Shown piece by piece: positions 23,301 through 34,440 of a DNA stretch of 64,000 nucleotides. Numbering within the stretch: position 1 is the stretch's first letter; each line of letters begins with the position of its first letter. Origin of the DNA: Macrotis lagotis (Eukaryota; Chordata; Mammalia; Peramelemorphia; Peramelidae); NCBI RefSeq assembly GCF_037893015.1, contig NC_133661.1:186064306-186128305 (forward strand). The letters run 5' to 3'. The position numbers and the translations under genes were made by a program. The notes under the pieces are model-generated. The model ran no database searches, was not told the DNA's origin, and worked only from the letters and a program-made list of their open reading frames with translations.

Positions 23301-23725
23301 TCAAAATACACATGCAGAGGGGGGCCACCCAGAATAGCTCACAGTGATGTGTTTTTTGACATTTGTAGCCTGATACTTGCATTGGGGATGACTAGATAAC
23401 ACTTAGTAATGGGCATATGGGTGCTTCTCCTGTAGATAGTATTTGTACTTGCATGGGGTCTTTGGATTCCAACAGATATCCTAGTTCTTCCCGATGGAAT
23501 CCAATATAAAGGCATTGAGAATCTGGCATCTCTCCTGTGTCATACCCCTGTTTCTCATCAACTGGTTGTAATAGACATTTGCTATTGAAGACTTGGTGGT
23601 CTGAATCCACATGTTGCTGCTTGAACCTCTCTGCTGAGGTCTCTCATGAGACCAGCCCCACTACTAGCATTACCAGTAGGAGGAACAGCAAGGAGGGACT
23701 TCTTCAGGCTATTACAGCCTCACTC
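23301..23725 (-). pseudogene. RNase A superfamily pseudogene
   Basis: Minus-strand translation shows a decayed RNase A gene. A hydrophobic signal-like stretch (SLLFLLLVMLVVGLVS) is followed by AERFKQQHVDSDHQVF, which holds the His12 position. After a frame change comes YYNQLMRNRGMTQERC and NAFILDS, then PQCKYQATNVKKHITV. The normal start codon is not seen, several stops interrupt the frame, the Lys41 position is Gln, cysteines are missing, and the terminal VHF motif is altered. There are no introns inside, as expected for this family's single coding exon, so this is a decayed duplicate or in-place loss rather than necessarily a retrocopy. It resembles RNASE1-type members in the first helix, but the subgroup is not resolved. 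Confidence 0.88.
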
Positions 23726-23865
23726 ATCAAAGGAAACCTATCCAGGAAAGGGGCAGAATTAGGTGAAGAAAACATGCCTTAGAAAGGGAAACAACTATCC
23801 CCTTTCTCCATCTCTCTACCCCTAACTTTCTTTTGCTGTGAGATTCTTTCAGATCTCTTTGTTAG

Positions 23866-24322
23866 AACAATAGATTTGAAGTCAGAGGACCTGGGTTCTA
23901 TGTCATTTATGTGGCCTTTGGGAAAGTTACTTAACTATTCTGGGGCCTTTCCTGCAACTCAGGAAAGTTGTCAGATTAAAATTTTGATGACATCTGTCTC
24001 TTTCAGCTCTTTATTCCATTCACCTCCGAAAATGAACTTTTTTCCCAGGACAAAGAGAGATAAGCCATATGGTCTTTTTATACTTCCATTCCCCAGACAT
24101 TCCATTATTTATATCATTTTTTCTCTTCTTCCCACCTATTGTCCACTCCTCTTTAACAATAATCTCTTCAGATGGGGAAACCCAAGAATGAAGATGTCTC
24201 GTGGATCAAGGAGATTGGGATGGGAAGGGGTAGAAGAATATTTCAGAGTAAGAAGAGAACCTTCCAGAAATATAATGACCCTCTCAGTGGCGTCTATGAA
24301 GAATGACAAAAATTATTTTGTC

Positions 24323-24345
<23 letters not shown>
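23866..24345 (+). other. MIR-like fragment and unrecognised sequence
   Basis: 23866-23990 is a forward MIR-type relic (agatttgaagtcagaggacctgggttc ... gggaaagttactt). An open frame across it (23876-24391) therefore has no independent support. Confidence 0.45.
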
Positions 24346-24357
<12 letters not shown>

Positions 24358-24490
24358 GAAGAGTAAGCAAAGGCCCAGAGATGCTCACTAATTTGGTCAA
24401 GTTCATAAAGATATTTAGAAGCAATGGAAGGATTTGAACTCAAACCTTCTCAATCCAGATTCAAAACTCTTTACATTTTATTATGTTGTC
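24329..24490 (-). repeat. Poly-T tract and MIR-like fragment
   Basis: A T-run of about 22-27 bases, then 'acagaagagtaagcaaaggcccagagatg ... ggatttgaactcaaacc', the reverse order of an old tRNA-type SINE. Confidence 0.5.
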
Positions 24491-25079
24491 TACTTCTGAC
24501 AGAATTAACTATTTCATGACTTCGGCTGGACTACTGATTATATTCTATCCTTAAAACACAGCAGCTATTTAATGTGAACATAGTTGACATAGACTGGTGT
24601 TTCAGTAGCAGAAGAGATAATTCTGACCTGATATTAGTATCATTAAGGGGGTTCATTGTACTCCATGGAAAGATAGACCCCACCCCCAAACTTGATAATT
24701 CCCCTTCTTCACTCCTCAGTGTGATCTCTGCCTAATTTTTTATTCCCCTATGTTACGTATTTTCTGTCAAGAGGTCTCCAGTGTGAGGTTTCACCTCCAG
24801 ACACACAGAACCCTTACATCATACTTCACTCTCCCACTCTCCTTCATCCTGGTTTTCTGTTCTGTATCCTGGCAGAAAATATAGCAACTGTCTCAGGATG
24901 CTAGATTACTTTATTTTGGAGGTAGCTCTGAAACTCAGTGAAGAATAGAAAAGGGGGGAGGAGGAGCATGCTAGATCTACTAAGGAGACACCAGAGTTTG
25001 GAAGGGTGCTGAGAATCTACATTTTCAGTTAGGGACACTAGTTGAAGCAGAAACCTTTCTAATTATTTTGAATTTGACA
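24491..25079. other. No recognised feature
   Basis: Moderate-GC sequence without coding or repeat landmarks I can name. Confidence 0.4.
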
Positions 25080-25408
25080 GGTCAAACTAGAATACCCTAC
25101 CCAGAAAAAATTGAGTGTGATCCTTCAGGGCTTTAAACAGATATTTAATGAAATTGAGAATTTTCAAGCATTCCTATTAAAAAGACCAAAACTGAACAAA
25201 ATATTTGACATACAAACACAAAACCCAAGTATAAAAGGTAAAAATGAAAGAGAAATCATAATAGATTGAATAAAATTAACCATTTATAGTCCTGTACAGA
25301 AAGATAATATATGAAATTCCTAAGAACTTTATCATTATTAGGGCAGTTAGAAGCTTTCTTTGTAGTCAGAGGGCATCAGTAATGCTGGGATGATCTAAAA
25401 AAAAGATG

Positions 25409-25439
<31 letters not shown>

Positions 25440-25854
25440 TTATATATACATACAAACATATCCATATACACATATTCAGTTGGGTATAGAAATTTATCTT
25501 AACCCACAGGTTAATAAAAAGGGGAAGGGATTAAAAGAAAGAGCAAGGAGATGATAAAAGGGAAAACAGATTAAAGGAAGAAGTGAGCAGAAGCAAAGCA
25601 GACTTTTGAGGAGGAACAGGATAAAAGAGAAAGAGAGAGTGAAGGATAAAGAGAAGTAAAGAGGAAGGAGGGAAATAGTAATCTTAACTGTTAATGTGAA
25701 TGGGATGAATTCACCTACAAAATGAAAGTGGATAGAAGAATGGATTAGAAAACATCTGTCCTCATCCATAATATACTGTTTACAAGAGACATACTGGAAA
25801 CAGAATGACTCTCATTGTTCTGATTTAGTTATGCCTGTGATAGAAAGTACTTTT
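25080..25854 (+). mobile_element. Old L1 fragment, ORF1 end through ORF2 start
   Basis: 25080-25200 resembles the ORF1 C-terminus (YPTQKKLSVILQGF-like, then FQAFLLKRPKLN). 25680-25830 gives ILTVNVNGMNSPTK, the N-terminus of L1 ORF2. A (TA)n microsatellite (25408-25452) sits in the spacer. Frames are broken. It is cut by the SINE at 25855. Confidence 0.7.
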
Positions 25855-26024
25855 TTTCATTGTTTTGTTTTGTTTTGGGTTTTTTTTTGGCAAGGCAATG
25901 GGGTTAAGTGACTTGCTGAAGGTCAGACAGTTAGGTAATTATTAATTGTCTGAGGCTGGATTTGAACTCAGGTACTCTTGACTCCAAGGTCAGTGCTCTG
26001 TCCATTGTGCCACCTAGCTGCCCC
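25855..26024 (-). mobile_element. WSINE-like SINE with 14-bp TSD
   Basis: Reverse full-length copy, flanked by TAGAAAGTACTTTT at 25841-25854 and 26025-26038. Confidence 0.93.
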
Positions 26025-26049
26025 TAGAAAGTACTTTTGAAGTGTAAAG

Positions 26050-26290
26050 TAGGAAATATCTGGGTGACACAGTGGACAGAGTACTGAACTTAAAGTCAGG
26101 ACAAAAAAAAATCTCAGTTTCAATCCTGTCTCAGATATTTACTAGCTTATGACCCTAGCTAAATTACTTCTATTCTGCCTATCTCAGTTTTCTCTCTGCA
26201 AAATGGGGTTAATAATAGCTCTTTCCTCCCAGAGTCATTGTAAAAATAAAATGGCATAATATACTTTAAAATTCTTTATAAATTTTAATT
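26050..26290 (+). repeat. MIR/THER-type CORE-SINE
   Basis: Forward order: 'ggtgacacagtggacagagtactg', 'caatcctgtctcag', 'atctcagttttctctctgcaaaatgggg', 'tttataaattttaattattac'. A diverged but near-complete old SINE. Confidence 0.65.
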
Positions 26291-26796
26291 ATTACTGTTC
26301 TTTCTGTTATTGGATTGAAGTCATAGATGGCTTCAAGTAAGGCATGTGATTGAATTGTGTCATTAAGGATGGACAAGAAATAAATAAGTTTGGAGCAAAA
26401 TGGGAGGGAAAGAATGAATGGAGGACAGAGAATGTAAGCAAAGACCTAAAGACAAGAAAAGGTGTCATCTCAAGCTATACATTATAAGGGAGAAGGATGG
26501 AGCAAGACACTTATATGAACACTAAGTCTGGAAAGAAAAGACCAAACAAGCATGAGCTTGGCATCATATTAGAATGACATCTGGAGAGGGGAGTTTTGTA
26601 TGTGTAGAGGAATGCACTCAGCAACTGCTAAATGGAGAAATTTTTTAGATCAGGTAAATTGACAATGCCTCTATGCAATTTTTCTCCCTTTTGAATACTG
26701 GCTCTTTATATGTGACACCATCTCCCAATTCCAGGAATTTTTACTATCTTTCCACAATATCTAGAATATTCTTCCTTCTTCCTTCTGCTTCCTTAG

Positions 26797-27037
26797 AGGT
26801 GATTAGTGGAAAGAGCACTGGCTTTGGTGGTCAGGAGGACAGGGTTTGAATCCAACTTCAGACACTTGACACCAGCTGTGTGACCTTGTACAAATCACAG
26901 CTCTGGGGTAGAAAATGAGACTGATGACTTAGCAGAACACCCTGTCATTTAAATCCAATTCATGTTCGTGTCATGACATTACATCCTTGATGTCATAGTC
27001 TTCTTTGAAAACGAAGGACAAACATTATCATCCTGGA
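26797..27037 (+). mobile_element. Long tRNA-headed SINE with RTE-type tail
   Basis: SINE head, then the tail 'ctttgaaaacgaaggacaaacattatc'. TTCCTTAG flanks both sides (26789-26796 and 27038-27045). The same family occurs at 36.87, 47.39 and 49.37 kb. Confidence 0.75.
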
Positions 27038-27429
27038 TTCCTTAGCTTTCTTCAAGACTCATTTCAAAACCCATCTTCTTCAAGAGCCCTTTCCTAGTCC
27101 CTGCTACTGCTAGTACCTTCATTCTGAAATTACTTCCAATTCATAATACCCTGAATATATCATATAGGTCACATAGTTTTTTGCAAGTTGTCCTCTCCCA
27201 TTACTATGTCAGATCCCTGAAGGTGGAGACCATGCCTTTCTTTGTATCTTTTTTTAGTTGCATTTAATATTTATTTATTCTCATTTTGTACAAATAATTT
27301 TTATACAATAATAAAATATTCTTGTTTAAGAGTAAACAATATACCCCCCCTCAAAAAATATAGACTCACTTGAGCAATAAAGTAAAGGGAAGAGAAAAAA
27401 ATTAAAACTAAATTAAAAAATAGTAATAA

Positions 27430-27595
27430 TTGTAGGTATGGCTAGGTGGTGCAGTGGATAGAGCACCAGCCCTGGAGCCAGGAGCACCCAAGCACAAATC
27501 TGGCCCTGTACACCCAACAATCACCCAGCTGTGTGACATGTAAGCTACCCCAACCCCACTGCCCTGCAAAAACCAAAAAAAGAAAAAAAAAGCCC
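27430..27595 (+). mobile_element. C-rich WSINE-like SINE inside HAL1
   Basis: Head 'ggctaggtggtgcagtggatagagcacc' is normal, but the middle reads acacccaacaatcaccc where the consensus has ACTTAATAATTACC. Unlike most copies here it shows many T-to-C differences. Confidence 0.75.
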
Positions 27596-27621
27596 CCAAG
27601 TAAAATAAAATAGTAATAATA

Positions 27622-27770
27622 GTAGGGGTGGACAGGTAGTGGACAGAGGACTGGCCCTTAAGCCAGGAGCACCTGGGGCCAAATCCGACCTCAGACACCC
27701 AACGATCACCCTGCTGTGCGGCCCCAGGCAAGTCACCCAGCCCCATTTGCCCCACATCCCTCCAAAATAA
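27622..27770 (+). mobile_element. C-rich WSINE-like SINE inside HAL1, second copy
   Basis: As the neighbour, with acacccaacgatcaccctg and ggccccaggcaagtcaccc in place of T-rich consensus positions. Same orientation, about 30 bp away. Confidence 0.75.
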
Positions 27771-28642
27771 TAATATTAAAAAATGTGCTTCAGTCTGTGT
27801 TCCAACACCACCAACTCTATCACAGGTGGATCACATTCTTTATGATAAGTCCATCATAAAAGTTACTTCCATATTTTTCCACCATTGCCATTGCTGAATG
27901 CAACTCCCTCCTTTTGTATTTCTCCACTATCATGTACTATATTTTCTCTCTCCTTTCACTCTGACTCTGCTGTAGGGTAGCTGAGTGGTACAGCAGACAG
28001 ATCCCTGGCCCCCATACCACCCCTTAGGCCCAGCATCCACCTGGCCCTATGGTCCTGGACAGGCCATCCAATCCCAGCCCCTTGCAAGAAGTAAAAAGGA
28101 AAATGCGTTATATCTGACCACTCTTCCTCCATGGTCCATTCTCTCCTCCTTCATTCACATCCCCACCCCTTCCACCATCCCCCCCCTCTCCTTCTTACTC
28201 CAGATATCTATACCCCATTAAGTATATATGCTGTTTCCTCTCCTAGCCACCTCTGATGAGAGTGAAGATTCCCTCATTCCCCTTTGCCTTCCCCCCTTCA
28301 ATATCATTGCAATAGCTCACTGTAATAAAAAAAATATTAATATATGAAACATCTTGGCCTATTCCCCCTCTCCTTTTTCTTTCTCCCATTACATTTCCAT
28401 TTTTTTCCTATTGACTCCATTTTTACACCATATTTTATCTTCAAATTCAGCATTCTCCTGTGCTTCATCTATAAAAGCTCCTTCTACCTGCTCTGTTAAT
28501 TAAGAAGTTCATATGAGTATTATCAGTGTCATTTTTCTGTACAGGAATACATGCAGTTCATCATTAAGTACCTCATATTTTCCCCTTCTCCTCCAATCTC
28601 TATGCTTCACTTGAGCCCTGTATTTGAAGATCAAACCTTATG

Positions 28643-28852
28643 TTCAGCTCTGGCCATTCCAACAGGAACATTTGAAATTCACCTGGTTCATTGAAAGTCC
28701 ATCTTTTTCCCTGGAAGAGGACATTCAGTTTTTCTGGGTAGTTGATTCAGCTCTGGCCATTCCAACAGGAACATTTGAAATTCACCTGGTTCATTGAAAG
28801 TCCATCTTTCTTCCCCTGGAAGAGGGCATTCACTTTTGCTGGGTAGTTGATT
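28643..28852 (-). repeat. 103-bp tandem duplication in HAL1 ORF1 C-terminus
   Basis: 28643-28745 and 28746-28852 are near-identical (TTCAGCTCTGGCCATTCCAA ... GGGTAGTTGA), with a handful of differences and a 2-4 bp indel. Confidence 0.9.
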
Positions 28853-30931
28853 CTTGATTGCATTCTAAGCTCTTTTGCCTTCTGGTATATTATATTCCCA
28901 GATCTATGAGCTTTTAATGTAGTTGCTGCTAAATCCTGTGAAATCCTGATTGCAGCTCCATGATATTTGAATTGTGTCCTTCTGGCTGCTTGTAATATTT
29001 TCTCTTTGACTTGGGAGTTCTGGAACTTGGCTATAATATTCCTGGGGGTTGGCTTTTGGGGATCTCTTTCTCAGGGGGATCAGTGGATTCTCTCCATTTA
29101 TATTTTGCCCTCTGCTTCTAGGATATTGGGGCAATTTTCCTGTAGTAACTCTTTGAAAATGATGTCAAGGCTCTTTTCCTGATCATGACTTTCAGGTATT
29201 CCAATAAATTTTAAATTATCTTTCCTAAATCTGTTTTCCATATCAGTTGTTTTTTCAATGAGATGTTTCTTCTAATTTTTCATTCTTTTGGTTTTGAAGT
29301 ATTGAGTCCTGATTTCTCATAAATTCAGCAATCTCCCTGAGTTCTATTCTTTGTCTGAAGGATTTGTTTTTTAACTCTTTTTCCATCTGGCCAATTCTGC
29401 TTTTAAGAACATTCTTCTTCTCAATAACATTTGGAACTGTTTTATCCATTTGACCTAAGCTGGCTTTTAGCATGCTATTTTCTTCAGCATTTTTTTTTTG
29501 GATTTCCTTGACTAAGCTGCTGACTTCATTTTCATGTTTTTCCTGCATCTCTCTCATTTCTTTTCCCAGTTTTGTTCTGTCTCCCTTATTTGATTTTCAA
29601 AGTCTTTTTAGAGCTCTGTCATGGCCTGCACCCAATTTCTGTTTTTCTTGGAGTCTTTCGATGCAGGAACTTGTGCTTCCTCATCTTCAGACTGAGTGTT
29701 TTGATCCTTCTTGGGCTCACAGGCAAAATATTTCTCTATGGTGTTCCTCTTTTCTCTGTTTACTCATTTCCCCAGCCTGAGCCTGTTTTTGAGGTGCCTC
29801 CTGAGCTTTTGGGACACCCCCACGAGGATCTCAGTGTGTGAGGCTCTGTCCTCCCTCCTGATCTGTGAATGACCATAAGCAGCCCCCTCTGCCATGGGGC
29901 TGAGGTGGGGGAGGGGCCTGCTGTTCTATGGGGGGGGGTCTAGACTGCGATCAGGATCTGAATGTGGTCAGAACCCCAGAGTCCTGTTCCAGGGACAAAG
30001 GACAGAGCTGGGCAGTCTCTCTCTGCTCCCTCCCTAAGCTTTGTACTCATGCCCTAGGGGCTCCTGCTTACCAGCTTCTGCTTCCTGTTCCTGGATCTGG
30101 GCTGCTGTGGCCATGCTGCTCTCTGTGTGCCCTGAGGCCTTGGCTTCACGTGCTTGCTCTGGCAGAGTTCTCCATTCCCCCAATTTGTGCCTGGTGCTCC
30201 CCAGGGTGTAGGTCAGGAAACTCCCCTGCTGCTGTGAGCCATGGCTCCCAGTGACCTGGGGCTGCCTTTGGGCTGCTAAATTTCTTTCACTCTGGTGGGT
30301 CACCCCTCTGGCGGGCCACCCCTCCAACCCTGGGAAGCAGAGCCTTTCTGCTCTTTTCCAGGTTAACTTGAGTAGGAGAACTGCCTCACTGGGTCCCTCT
30401 GTGGGTTCTGTCTCTCAAAAATTTAGTTAGAGTCCTTAGTTTATAAGTTTTATGAAAGAGCGCCTAAGAGATGGTCCTCTCTTGTCACCATCTTGGCTCC
30501 ACCCCCCCTTCTTTGTATTCTTAGCAGAGTGTCTAGCCCATAGCAAGCTCTCAATTAAGACTTGATGACCCTCTGACCAACTTAAGTGATTGACGATCTA
30601 AGTTTCTCTACTGTTCTTTATTTTATATTAGGGCTCCTCTCTGTGTCTTCAGTCTTAGGAATAGTACCCAGTGTTATTATTGCATTGTCTAGTCTTTTGT
30701 TCTTTTGGCCATTCTTGGAAAGGTCAGTAATCTCAATTTGAACTCTAGATTATGTGCACCACCATCTTCTCTCAGACATTATTCCACCCTTAGTCATTCC
30801 CTTTTTTTCTCATTTCTTTCCATCTGTCCTCATCCATAAGATCCTGCTTTACTAACTAAAAACATGCCCAGCTCTCCCTCATCTTTAAAAACTGTCACTT
30901 GGCTCTCATAAATCATCAAACTATTAATCAG

Positions 30932-31058
30932 GTGTTCTTTAAAAATAGTAAGAAAGTAAGAGCAAATAATCTCTTAAAATAAGAAGATACTCAGTGAAAC
31001 AAATCTATTATATTTTGAGTGTTCCTTGTTTCTGGTAATGTTTAACACTTGTAATGTA
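30932..31058. repeat. 120-bp unclassified repeat, copy 1
   Basis: Shares 'agagcaaataatctc', 'aaacaaatctattatatttt' and 'gttccttgtttctggtaatg' in the same order with 32690-32826. Confidence 0.75.
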
Positions 31059-31139
31059 CTAAGAATAAAAGTATAAAGAATGAAACAATCCCTATTCACG
31101 ATGAACTTACATTCTAATGTGGAAGATAATAGGGGAGAT

Positions 31140-31173
31140 ATGTGTTTGTGTGTGTATACATATGCATATATAC

Positions 31174-31204
<31 letters not shown>

Positions 31205-31217
31205 TATATACACACAC

Positions 31218-31290
<73 letters not shown>
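31140..31290. repeat. Compound (TG/CA)n-(TA)n microsatellite
   Basis: Alternating TGTG, TATA and CACA blocks. Several apparent open frames here are artefacts. Confidence 0.95.
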
Positions 31291-31292
<2 letters not shown>

Positions 31293-31500
31293 AGTAGCTA
31301 GGTAGTATAGTACATAGAGATTTGAGCCTGGAATCAGCACCATATGAGTTTAAATTTGACATCACACACTAAGCTACTTTACTTTCATTTTCCTCAAGTT
31401 TACTACTGTAAATTTGTAGTTAATGTGAGGATCAAGTAAGACAATATCTATAATAGTACAATGTCTGGCATATAATAGGTACTCATGCATGTTTACTGTT
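31291..31500 (+). repeat. MIR-like SINE
   Basis: Forward order 'gcctggaatcagcacc', 'catatgagtttaaatttgac', 'aatgtctggcatataataggtactcatg' of an old MIR-type SINE. Confidence 0.55.
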
Positions 31501-31779
31501 ATTATTTACATGAACATATATGTATACCTCCATATATATATTCAGCATATATAACATTTTATGATTTTATAAGATCATAAAAAGAGAAATCAGAATAGGC
31601 TTTATGTAGAAAATGGTCCTTGAGTTGTATCTTAGAAGAAGAGAGGGACTCTGAGACAGAAGTAAAAAAGGGAGTCTGTTCCAGTTATGGGGAATGGCCA
31701 GTGCAAAGTCAAAGGGAAAGGAGACAAAGCTTTACATGTAAAGTATAGAGAGAGAACCTTCTCATAGTTTCACAATTTC

Positions 31780-32145
31780 AAAGACAAAATGCAAAAGTCT
31801 TAGTTTATCATTAAAAGTCCTTAATATCTCTTTTTGATCTTACATTATATTATGCCCCTTCTCTTAACATCAGTTCTAGTCAAACTGACCTTCTAGTTGT
31901 TCCCATTGAGTGATATCATCTAATTTCTCTGTATTTTCACAAGTGGTCTGCCATGCCTGAAATGCCATTCCTCATTGCTCTGTCTTCCCTAGCTTCTTTC
32001 AAAGTTCTCTAAATATTCCTCCTACACATTTTTTGAGGTAAGTAGAGATTAAATGACTTACCCAGCTAATAAATCTCTGAGGCTGGATTTAAACTCGGGT
32101 CCATCCTTACTCTAGGGCTGGTGCTCTATGCACTGCATCCCTACA
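31780..32145. repeat. L2-type fragment followed by a reversed SINE
   Basis: 31780-32015 follows an L2-like order (tgccatgcctgaaatgccattcctc, agcttctttcaaagttc). 32028-32145 is a diverged reverse WSINE-like copy (gattaaatgacttacccagc ... agggctggtgctctatgcactgc). Confidence 0.5.
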
Positions 32146-32689
32146 CTGGATTTTCCTTAACCCCTTAGCTATTAGTGATCAACATGTTGTGAAATAATTT
32201 TATACAATATGAAAATATTATATAAATCTAGTAAAATATAGTGTATATGCTGCCTTCCTCACCTCCCAATAAAGTATAATTTTTTTTAAGACAGTGATTG
32301 TTAATATATGTTCACTGAATTTAATTGAATTCTCATAAGTCTGATACTGATATGAATAAATTTTCTTGTCTTTTTTTTAGTTATAAGTCCTTATAGAGTA
32401 GGAGCTATAACCCATGCACACACTAGAATTTGGAGAGCATGAGTAAACATACACACACACACACACACACATATCCTCAACATTTCCAGAAATACAGACA
32501 TCATAAAGGTGGCAAACTTTTCCAAAATGGGGTTCTTCCTTTACCTTAGATGAAGTACAACTGAAGCCTAGCTGCAGAGACACCTAGGAGATAATAATTC
32601 ACATAGGATGGTGTTGTTGGCTTGTTTTTCTTGTCATCTTTGGGAACTTAACAACAACCATCCATGAATGTTTCCCAAACCTTACCACT

Positions 32690-32826
32690 GTGTTATTTAA
32701 AAAAAACTAAGGAAGTAGGAGCAAATAATCTCCTAAAATAAAGTAGAAGAAATTCAGAGAAACAAATCTATTATATTTTTAATGTTCCTTGTTTCTGGTA
32801 ATGGTAAACATACCTGTAATTGACAT
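32690..32826. repeat. 120-bp unclassified repeat, copy 2
   Basis: Second copy of 30932-31058, direct orientation, about 1.76 kb away. Confidence 0.75.
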
Positions 32827-33590
32827 ATTGGTTTTAAGCCATGTCTAGGACCTCAAAAGAGGTTTTGTCTTCTCATCAAGCAGGATGCTGCACATGAACC
32901 AGGTGAGCTGTATTTTTCCTTCTCTAAGGAGAAGGATTTAACAGGTAATCTCTTTCAAAAAGGTCAAGTGTCTCAACTTCAAATTTAGGAGACATTGACC
33001 TTGGAATTACTCAATGGTAATTCTCAAATTTTGTGCTGCTCAGGAAATCTCTCTTCTCCGCTACAAAGGTAGATTCTGGGATCATCCTATTTAGGAAAAT
33101 TAAAATTTTTCCTCAAGAGGTTGAAGTTTAGTTAATGTCTCTGACTTGTCCTCTAAGGGGAAGGCCACCAAATGTTTGCCACAACCATGTGCTTCTGTTG
33201 TGGGTTGCTCCTGAGAGTGGAGTAGGAAATAAGACTTCCTTATTTCTGTTGATGGCACAACCATTGAACTAGATTAAGTTGCTTGCAACCTCAGAGTCTT
33301 CTGTGACTTCCCTCTACTTCACTCCAGTCCCACACCTCCCCATAGCCAGGCATTTTCTACATCTATTATTTCTACCAATCAATATCTCATATCTATCCCT
33401 TCTTCATTACTCATGTGGCTAACACTGTAGAGCAGAGATTACACATTTGTATAAAAACGTTTTCATCTATATAATTTCTACATACATATATGCAACCTAT
33501 AAAAGCTAGTCTTTATGATTATTGATATTATTGTCATGAACATCATCATGATTTATTATATGGGTTAATATAGGAGTCTCCTGGACTCCA
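32827..33590. other. No recognised feature
   Basis: No coding frame or repeat landmark recognised. Confidence 0.4.
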
Positions 33591-34275
33591 ATCTCTCCCC
33601 TTCACAACTCAACCTCTATGAACCTACCAAACTGGTATTATTAACACACATATCCTGACCATATCTGTCCCCTCCTCCAAAACCCTCAATACTTCCCCAT
33701 TATCTCTGAAATATAAGCATTCAATATTTTATCTCTTATCAAGGACCACATACAGAATTTAATATTTATTTATAACTACAGTGTATTACCAATGAGTATA
33801 ACAGTAAAATGTAATAATGTAATAAAGTATGGCTTTGAGGGCCACATGCAGTCTAGAGTTTAGAATAAAATAATAGCCATCCTAAGACTGTCCTGTAAAG
33901 ACATTTGCAGTCTGGATCCTTTCCACCTCTCTCCTCAATCTGTCTTATTTCCTTGCTCAACATTTCAATTGTAGTAGATGTTACCCAAATAGGACATTCC
34001 TCTTTTCTTTTTGTGTATCTTGGCTCAAACTTCCTTCTATGTCTGGCATTCTTACTTCCACCTATTACTTTACTTTCCTAGCTTGCTTTCAAGCAATGCT
34101 TAGCAGTCACCTTCTAGAGCATATCTTTCCTGATTCCCCCAGTCCAGGTATTAATTACAAGGTATTAAAATGTATATATTTTGTATTTTCTTATCTGTGT
34201 ACATGCTGAACTTCTTCACCCTCTTAGTATAATGTAAGTTTCTTGAATGTAGGAATTGTTTTTAATCCTTGAGCA
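33590..34275 (+). repeat. L2-type LINE fragment
   Basis: Follows L2 3' order: 'cctttccacctctctcctcaatctgtc', 'gacattcctctt', 'ctttcctgattcccccagtcc', 'ataatgtaagtttcttgaatgtagga'. Confidence 0.6.
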
Positions 34276-34289
34276 AGCATTTCTTTTTT

Positions 34290-34440
34290 AATTGAAATTT
34301 CATTTTATTTTTCCAATTATATGCTATGGAAGCTTTTCAACATTCATCTACTTGCATACTTATAAATTACACAATTTTTCTACTACCCTCCCTTCCCTCC
34401 GCCAACAGAGCAATCAGGTTCCAATCTTTCCTAAGCCCTT
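34290..34440 (-). repeat. L1 3' UTR fragment, reversed
   Basis: 'aattgaaatttcattttatttttccaattatatgc ... ctcccttccctccgccaacagagcaatcaggtt' also occurs at 51.44, 59.79 and 62.45 kb, the recurring reversed start of L1-like 3' ends. Confidence 0.5.

Larger units (their letters stand above)
27248..30508 (-). mobile_element. HAL1-type (half-L1) retrotransposon, both ends present
   Basis: On the minus strand it begins at 30508 with GGGGGGTGGAGCCAAGATGG, the L1-type 5' end, and a GC-rich 5' UTR (about 29830-30508). ORF1 follows. 29557-29255 encodes a charged coiled coil (EIQKKNAEENSMLKASLGQM; KSRIGQMEKELKN). 29134-28904 gives the C-terminal domain (ANPQEYYSQVPELPSQ in the place of L1 'RNIIAKFQNSQVKE'). 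No ORF2 is present; a 3' UTR runs to an A-rich end near 27260. TTCTTTGTAT at 27238-27247 and 30509-30518 is the target duplication. ORF1 is broken, so the copy is inactive. ORF1-only L1 derivatives are known as HAL1. Confidence 0.8.
26690..30590 (+). repeat. L2-type LINE 3' end, split by later insertions
   Basis: L2 landmarks appear in three pieces. 26690-26796 ends in ttccttag. 27046-27247 includes 'cttcaagactcatttcaaaacccatcttcttcaagagcc' and 'gagaccatgcctttctttgtat'. 30519-30590 includes 'agcagagtgtctagcccatagcaagctctcaatt'. The gaps are the SINE at 26797-27037 and the HAL1-type element at 27248-30508. Only pieces within this span are L2. Confidence 0.7.

Noticed and set aside
23876-24391. 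171-codon plus-strand frame
   Set aside because: Crosses a MIR-like SINE and a poly-T tract and shows no domain or signal peptide.
29472-30254. Several plus-strand frames, some leucine- and cysteine-rich
   Set aside because: They lie antisense to the 5' UTR and ORF1 of the reversed HAL1-type LINE.
30974-31365. Tyr-Ile repeat proteins on both strands
   Set aside because: Translation of a TA/CA microsatellite.
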